Origin: Lysobacterales bacterium
GTDB taxonomy: Bacteria > Pseudomonadota > Gammaproteobacteria > Xanthomonadales > SZUA-38
Direction of reading: 5' to 3'
DNA: 64,000 nucleotides
NCBI GenBank assembly: GCA_030065125.1
Contig: JASJDM010000002.1
Location: forward strand, 186,001-250,000
This document shows positions 59,494 through 64,000 of the stretch, in pieces; the first letter of the stretch is position 1; every line of letters begins with the position of its first letter. The notes beneath the pieces were generated by a model that worked only from the letters and a program-made list of their open reading frames with translations, did not search any database and was not told where the DNA came from. The translations under genes and the position numbers were made by a program.

Positions 59494-61587
59494 TTAGTTG
59501 GGCCCGCTCACCACCGGCAGGCGAATGGCAAACTCCGCACCCGGGTCGCGGTTGCGCACCTCGATGGATCCGGCCATGCCGCTCACCAGTTCACGCACCA
59601 GGGCCAGTCCAATTCCCGTTCCCACGGTTTCACGGGTCAATTCCGTTTCTGACCGATAGAACAGGCTGAAAATTCGGCGCATCTGGTCGCGGGGCACGCC
59701 AGGACCGTAATCCCGAACCCGGAATTCGACCTGGGAGTCCCTGGCTTGCTGCACGGTCAGCTCGACTCGCTGCTGTTCCGCCCGGGCGGAGAACTTCACC
59801 GCGTTGTCCACCAGGTTGATGAATACCTGGACCACCGCGTCGTCGTCGACCCGGACAAATTGCCGGCCCGCCTGATCCTTCAGTTCCAGCGCAAACTCAA
59901 ACCCCGAAGACTCCAGCTGGCTGTCAATCTTGGACTCAATCAGGCTCACCACCTCAGTCACGGATCTGGCCTGCAGGTCCAGCTCCAGCTCCCGCCGGGT
60001 CAGGCGCGCCAGCTGCAGCACGTTGGCGATGAGCCGAGACAGCCGTTCGCTTTCGGCAAAAATGTAGTCGTAGTAGGCCTTCTTCTTCTCCTCCGGCGCC
60101 CATCCTTCCCGCAGCATTTCGCCGTACATCCGGATCGAGGTCAGGGGGGTCTTCAACTCGTGACTGACGGCGGACACAAAATCCTGCTGCTGCCGCGCCA
60201 GTTCAATCTGGCGACGGCCGAGACGGTAGATGAAGAAAGAACCCAGGCACAGCACCGCCGCCAGCACCGCCGCCGCCCAGGTCACCAGGCTGGCCCCCGG
60301 GCCCGAGGGCAGCCGCGTGATTCGATAGCTCACTTCAAGCCCGCCGAATGGCGGTGACAGCCGGGCATTGAACAGGGCCTCCCCGGCAAGCTGGGCGTCA
60401 TTCGCCGGGTACCCGCTCCCCGGGTCACCCGAGAACCGACGCAATCCCACACCCTCATAGCTGACGATCAGGTCGGCGCGTTCTGACACTACGGTTCCGC
60501 TGAAGGCCGAGCCGAAAACGCCTTCCAGGAATCGGTCCCGATCCAGCAGCAGACCCTGCACCAGCCGCTCACCGTTTCGCCAGACGTTGCGGAACAGCAC
60601 GAAGTGCCCGCTGCCCAGCAGGCTGAAGTCGTAGGGTTCCACGTCACTGTCAAACGTCGACACCGCCCGGCTGGTCGACACGCCCTCGGATCTCACGGCG
60701 TCCGCCAGCACGTCCTCCATCACCGGCATAGACTCGAAATCAGCGGCATCGTCTTCCTTTTGGCTGGCAGGCGACGGCGGCTCGATCAGGCGCTGGGAAG
60801 ACACCTTCTTCTCCAGCGGCGCGGGCCGGTCCGCCGCAGACTCCAGGGCCTGGTTCTTCTGCCGCAGAAGATCAAATCCGGCCTGGTCCACGCGGCCCCG
60901 CTCTTGCTCCCGGGAAGATACGGAATAGACCGATTCCGCAGCATCGTCCAGCGACGTCGTCGTCGCGAGAGGCGCTGCCGCCGCCGGCTCGGAAGACGCC
61001 ACGCTGCCGACCATAATCCCGCGCCGGCGTTCTACCGGCGCCGCCTCGGCGGCCACCTGCTGCTCTTCCTCCAGCGCTGCCTCGCGCATACCGCTGCCGC
61101 TGGCCAGACGGTTCTGCTGCAGGGTCGCCAGCAGGCGCGACTGCAGCTGCTGGCGGCGCTGGACCTCTTCCCCTGCGATGCCCACCTGTGCCGGCGATTG
61201 CGCAACGGGCAGCAGCGGCGTGCTGAATGTGCCGCCGGCGTCAATCTGGAAGTACCCCAGCAGGCCCGCACCACCGCCGTCCACGGGAAAGCCGGACAGC
61301 GGCGAGCGCTGGATCAGGCTGCCGCTGTCATTGTCGGTGGTAACAGCAAAGGCAAAATCATCGGCAGCCCGCTCATTCTGCTGTCGCAGGAATTCCTGGG
61401 CACCGTCGTTGATCCGCAGTGACAGCTCCTCGGCCAGCAGCCGGGACTGGTGGAATACCTCCCATTTGATCTGACTGTAGGCCTGGCGGACCAGGATGAC
61501 CGTGGGAATAGCCAGGGCCAGAAAGAAAACCAGCAGGACCCGTCCCAGCCGGCGTTCGCCCGCCGCGGCTTCCCGCAGCTCAGCCAT
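59494..61587 (-). CDS. Sensor histidine kinase with large periplasmic region
   Basis: A 697-residue kinase whose ATG 61587 overlaps the response regulator stop. Residues 16-33 and about 434-454 are membrane helices, giving a periplasmic region of about 400 residues. Its middle (about 160-310) is low-complexity, rich in Ala, Glu, Gln, Ser and Arg. The cytoplasmic part is classical: H box SAVSHELKTPLTSIRMYGEM with the phosphoaccepting His476, N box NLVDNAVKFSA, G1 DYGPGVPRDQM, and G2 GTGIGLALV. Periplasmic family is not recognised. It should phosphorylate the adjacent regulator and may control the divergent PspA-like operon. Confidence 0.92.
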   Translation of the reverse strand: MAELREAAAGERRLGRVLLVFFLALAIPTVILVRQAYSQIKWEVFHQSRLLAEELSLRINDGAQEFLRQQNERAADDFAFAVTTDNDSGSLIQRSPLSGFPVDGGGAGLLGYFQIDAGGTFSTPLLPVAQSPAQVGIAGEEVQRRQQLQSRLLATLQQNRLASGSGMREAALEEEQQVAAEAAPVERRRGIMVGSVASSEPAAAAPLATTTSLDDAAESVYSVSSREQERGRVDQAGFDLLRQKNQALESAADRPAPLEKKVSSQRLIEPPSPASQKEDDAADFESMPVMEDVLADAVRSEGVSTSRAVSTFDSDVEPYDFSLLGSGHFVLFRNVWRNGERLVQGLLLDRDRFLEGVFGSAFSGTVVSERADLIVSYEGVGLRRFSGDPGSGYPANDAQLAGEALFNARLSPPFGGLEVSYRITRLPSGPGASLVTWAAAVLAAVLCLGSFFIYRLGRRQIELARQQQDFVSAVSHELKTPLTSIRMYGEMLREGWAPEEKKKAYYDYIFAESERLSRLIANVLQLARLTRRELELDLQARSVTEVVSLIESKIDSQLESSGFEFALELKDQAGRQFVRVDDDAVVQVFINLVDNAVKFSARAEQQRVELTVQQARDSQVEFRVRDYGPGVPRDQMRRIFSLFYRSETELTRETVGTGIGLALVRELVSGMAGSIEVRNRDPGAEFAIRLPVVSGPN

Positions 61588-62281
61588 CGGCCAGCAGCCT
61601 GTAGCCGGCGCCACGCACGGTAATCAGCGTCACCGGATGGGCCGGATCGGGTTCAATCTTGCGCCGCAGCTTGGCCACGTGAATGTCCACGGTGCGGGTT
61701 TCGATCTGCGCCTCCCGGGAGTATCCCCACACCTTGTTCAACAGCTCTTCCCGGGACACCGGCCGCTCCCGGTTGACCCACAGATACTGAACCAGCTCCA
61801 GCTCCCGTCGGGTCAGAGCCAGCACCTGGTCGTCGCGGGTGGCGGTCAGGTTGAGCACATCGACCGTCACGCCACCCAGGTCCAGGGTATTCTCCTGCTC
61901 CAGCCCGCCACGGGTGCGACGCAGCACCGCTTCTACCCGCAGCACCAGCTGGGCCACGGAAAATGGTTTGGCCACGTAATCATCGGCACCCAGCGAAAGC
62001 CCGGTGATGATGTCTTCCTCGGCCGTCTTGGCGGTCAGCATGATGATGGCCTGGTCACGGTCCCGCTCACGAATCCGATTGCAGATTTCAAAGCCGTCCA
62101 CGCCGGGCAGCATGACGTCCAGCAGGATCAGGTCATGCCTGCCGGACAGGCCCAGCCGCAGGCCCTCATGCCCGTCACCGGTGCTGGTCACCTGGTAGCC
62201 GTGGAAGACAAAGACGTCCTCCAGCCCGCAGCGGATGGCGTCTTCGTCCTCCACGATCAGCAGATTGAACTTCTTTTTCAC
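61580..62281 (-). CDS. OmpR-family response regulator
   Basis: A 233-residue regulator. The receiver (1-120) has acidic residues in VEDED, the phosphoacceptor in DLILLDVMLPG, Thr in MLTAKT and Lys in VAKPF. The C-terminal winged helix (about 130-230) has LTRRELELVQYLWVNRERPVSREELL and VDIHVAKLRRKIEPDP, the OmpR/PhoB DNA-binding fold. It lies upstream of, and overlaps, the sensor kinase gene, and diverges from the PspA-like gene with a 149-base gap that carries GTAAA boxes. Confidence 0.95.
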   Translation of the reverse strand: MKKKFNLLIVEDEDAIRCGLEDVFVFHGYQVTSTGDGHEGLRLGLSGRHDLILLDVMLPGVDGFEICNRIRERDRDQAIIMLTAKTAEEDIITGLSLGADDYVAKPFSVAQLVLRVEAVLRRTRGGLEQENTLDLGGVTVDVLNLTATRDDQVLALTRRELELVQYLWVNRERPVSREELLNKVWGYSREAQIETRTVDIHVAKLRRKIEPDPAHPVTLITVRGAGYRLLADG

Positions 62282-62315
62282 CCCTAAAGACTACCAGCGC
62301 CGCAGCGAGCACCGG

Positions 62316-62351
62316 GTAAATCTTTTGTAAACCCGCGCCCGGGGGTTTTAC
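62316..62351. promoter_or_regulatory. Putative response-regulator operator (GTAAA boxes)
   Basis: GTAAA occurs at 62316-62320 and 62327-62331, 11 bases apart and on the same strand, one helical turn as expected for an OmpR/PhoB-family dimer. A third box, in the opposite orientation, is at 62347-62351. They lie between the divergent regulator and PspA-like gene starts. Confidence 0.5.
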
Positions 62352-62430
62352 CAAAAGCGGCCTGTTCCACCAGACCATGCGCTTCTAGCATTTAAAGCAC
62401 CTTTGAAGACAACAGATCAGGAGCAGCATC

Positions 62431-62949
62431 ATGGCCATCATCACGCGACTATCCCGGCTTTTTCAGGCAGACATCAACGCCCTGCTCGACCGGGTGGAAG
62501 AACCGGAGATTCTGGTTCGTCAGTCGATCCGGGAAATGGAGTTACACCTGGAGCAGTCCACCCGGGAACTCCGCAGTCTGACGCTGGATGTCGGCCGGGG
62601 CCAGCAGGAGCAGGAGGCGCTGGAGAGCCAGCTGGCTGAATTCGATCAGCAGCTCGACCTGTGTTTTGCGTCCGACAAGCCCGACCTGGCCAGGGCACTG
62701 GTCCGGCGCAAACTGGAAACCAGCCAGCGCCTGGATCAGCTGAAGACCCAACTGCAGGCATTGGGCGAGCGCATCGCCGGCCGGGAGTCGCTGCTTGTTG
62801 AGCAGCAGGCGAAGCTGGATCACCTGCGCCAGAAAGCAGACGCCCTGCTGCCGTCGGAACAGACCCGGGAACCCGAGTGGCCGGGTGTCAGCGACGAGCA
62901 GGTGGAAGTCGCTCTGCTGCAGGAACAGGCGCGGAGGGCCGAGGGATGA
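62431..62949 (+). CDS. PspA/IM30-like protein, short form
   Basis: A 172-residue, coiled-coil-rich protein. The N-terminus MAIITRLSRLFQADINALLDRVEEPEILVRQSIREME matches the membrane-binding helix 0-1 region of the PspA/IM30 (ESCRT-III-like) family, and the remainder is heptad-rich helix with many Gln, Glu and Leu. PspA itself has about 222 residues, so this form lacks the C-terminal part. A role in membrane stress protection is likely by family. It overlaps the next gene by four bases (ATGA). Confidence 0.8.
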   Translation: MAIITRLSRLFQADINALLDRVEEPEILVRQSIREMELHLEQSTRELRSLTLDVGRGQQEQEALESQLAEFDQQLDLCFASDKPDLARALVRRKLETSQRLDQLKTQLQALGERIAGRESLLVEQQAKLDHLRQKADALLPSEQTREPEWPGVSDEQVEVALLQEQARRAEG

Positions 62950-63506
62950 AACGTCCGGGCATGTGGGAAGGCGTTGGACTGGCCCTGGTCATGGCGACTG
63001 CGGCCAGCGTTATTCACTGGTCACTGGGCATGCTGTGGACTGAGGCTCTCGCGGTACGGGTACTCATCACCCTGCTGACCGGTGCCTACGCGATCTACCT
63101 GCTGGTGCGCAGCAGTAACCCGGCGGGGCGCTGGGTTGCGGCCTGTGCGGTGGCGCTCAGCATCACGGTGTTGTGGCTGATCCGGCCCGCAGACGGACTG
63201 TTTCTGGCGGGTCACCTGCTGACCCTGTGGCTGCTGCGGTCCGCCTTTTTCCAGTCCGGGCTCATCACAGCAGCACTGGACCTGGCGTTATGGCTCGCCG
63301 GCACTGCCACGGCCGCCTGGGCTGCAGCCCAGAGCCACAGCCTGTTTCTCACTTTCTGGTGTTTTTTCCTGGTCCAGGCACCGTTTGCCCGCATCAGGAT
63401 CGGCCCCTCAGCACCCGGACCTGCGGCGGATTTCAGCTTTGACCAGGCAGCACACGCTGCCGACCAGGCGCTCAGGAAACTCAGCAGTGAGTGGCAAAGA
63501 CCGTGA
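62946..63506 (+). CDS. Hypothetical membrane protein in the PspA-like operon
   Basis: A 186-residue protein from ATG 62946, overlapping the PspA-like stop. About six hydrophobic segments are visible (near 10-28, 36-52, 62-78, 84-98, 105-125 and 128-145), followed by a helical cytoplasmic tail. No family is recognised. Its stop overlaps the GTG start of the VWA gene (GTGA). The tight coupling of all three genes suggests a shared membrane function. Confidence 0.65.
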   Translation: MKRPGMWEGVGLALVMATAASVIHWSLGMLWTEALAVRVLITLLTGAYAIYLLVRSSNPAGRWVAACAVALSITVLWLIRPADGLFLAGHLLTLWLLRSAFFQSGLITAALDLALWLAGTATAAWAAAQSHSLFLTFWCFFLVQAPFARIRIGPSAPGPAADFSFDQAAHAADQALRKLSSEWQRP

Positions 63507-64000
63507 TCAACCGGCTCGGCATCTGGGCTGTTTATCTGGTGACCCTGGCCATCACCGGGTTTTATCCCCAGCCCCACGCACCCGCTCCGGGCGGCGACAG
63601 GCCGCGGGTCGAAATGGTCTTCGTGCTGGATACCACTGGCAGCATGGGCGGCCTGCTGGATGCCGCCCGGCAAAAGATCTGGTCCATTGCGACCACCCTG
63701 GCATCGGCCCGGCCAACCCCCGAAATTCGGCTGGGACTGGTGGCCTATCGTGACCGCGGCGACGAATACGTGACCCGGGTCATCGACCTGTCCCGGAACC
63801 TGGACCAGGTTTACGCCGCGCTCATGGATCTGCAGGCCGCCGGTGGTGGCGACCGTCCCGAAAGCGTTCACCAGGCGCTGTACGAGGCGGTGCACCATAT
63901 TTCCTGGAGTGATTCTCCCGCCAGCTATCGCAGCATTTTCCTGGTGGGCGACGCCCCCGGCCACACACGCCATGCCGCGCTGGCAAGCTACCGGGACATA
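63503..64000 (+). CDS. Secreted VWA domain protein, N-terminal part
   Basis: The gene runs off the window; 166 codons are visible from GTG 63503. An N-terminal hydrophobic segment (INRLGIWAVYLVTLAITGFYP) is a signal peptide or anchor. The von Willebrand factor A domain begins at MVFVLDTTGSMGGLLDAARQ; DTTGSMG is the metal-ion-dependent adhesion site (DxTGSMG, matching DxSxS with Thr). LGLVAYRDRGDEYVTRVID and GGGDRPESVHQALYEAV are the next conserved blocks. With the PspA-like and membrane protein genes it forms an operon that probably continues beyond the window. Confidence 0.87.
   Translation, partial: MINRLGIWAVYLVTLAITGFYPQPHAPAPGGDRPRVEMVFVLDTTGSMGGLLDAARQKIWSIATTLASARPTPEIRLGLVAYRDRGDEYVTRVIDLSRNLDQVYAALMDLQAAGGGDRPESVHQALYEAVHHISWSDSPASYRSIFLVGDAPGHTRHAALASYRDI

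Overview
The window is dense, GC-rich chromosomal DNA of a Gram-negative bacterium, almost certainly a gammaproteobacterium. Indicators are the fimV-truA-trpF-trpB-trpA-accD-folC-(SPOR)-cvpA-purF block, mtnA upstream of gyrA (with Thr at GyrA position 83, as in Pseudomonas), a fused chorismate mutase/prephenate dehydrogenase, lpxH, psd, PurB with the RoxA ribosomal oxygenase, and an IPTL-CTERM protein. A Xanthomonadales/Chromatiales-like lineage is plausible; the species cannot be named from this sequence. No rRNA, tRNA, phage, transposase or CRISPR was seen.

Layout. 1-1292: end of an ABC-2 exporter (ATPase and permease). 1300-4475: two membrane-protein genes, the second glycosyltransferase-like, flanked by copies of a three-hairpin repeat. 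4473-8988: FkbM-type methyltransferase, then purB-roxA-GNAT. 9135-15768: sucA-sucB-lpdA (2-oxoglutarate dehydrogenase) plus a YhdH/AcuI-type reductase. 15931-16823: PilH-like receiver and peroxiredoxin. 16856-20801 (minus): mtnA and gyrA. 20868-22289: periplasmic cyclophilin and lpxH. 22437-25079 (minus): three secreted proteins, namely a dockerin protein, a small cohesin-like protein and a cohesin-like IPTL-CTERM protein. 25299-27628: GT2-DUF2304-GT4 cassette. 27636-44314 (minus): a long run of housekeeping genes: prmB-aroC-asd, fimV, truA-trpFBA-accD-folC, SPOR protein, cvpA-purF, icd and a ferritin-like DUF455 gene. 44454-47689: SCO protein, psd, a radical SAM protein and a secreted protein. 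47726-48030: an array of short palindromic units. 48081-55952: CsgG-like protein, tyrA, a GspG-like pseudopilin, a GGDEF-EAL protein, a cysteine-rich lipoprotein, an M50 protease and a DksA/TraR-type zinc finger protein. 55977-59415: MBL hydrolase, tandem cytochrome c'-like protein, MOSC protein, alpha/beta hydrolase, AbrB-like protein. 59494-64000: a two-component system divergent from a PspA-like/membrane/VWA operon that runs off the end.

How it fits together. Most of the window is core metabolism: TCA cycle (sucAB-lpdA, icd), purine synthesis (purB, purF), tryptophan, tyrosine, chorismate and aspartate-family synthesis, folate, fatty acid initiation, phospholipid and lipid A. The candidates for unusual biology are (1) the dockerin/cohesin/IPTL-CTERM operon, which looks like a self-contained surface-assembly system; (2) the inverted array of palindromic units at 47726-48030, with a fixed connector and unit-specific stems; (3) the three-hairpin repeat near 1.4 kb and 4.3 kb, whose stems differ between copies but stay paired; and (4) the two-component/PspA/VWA locus, with regularly spaced GTAAA boxes in its divergent promoter region.
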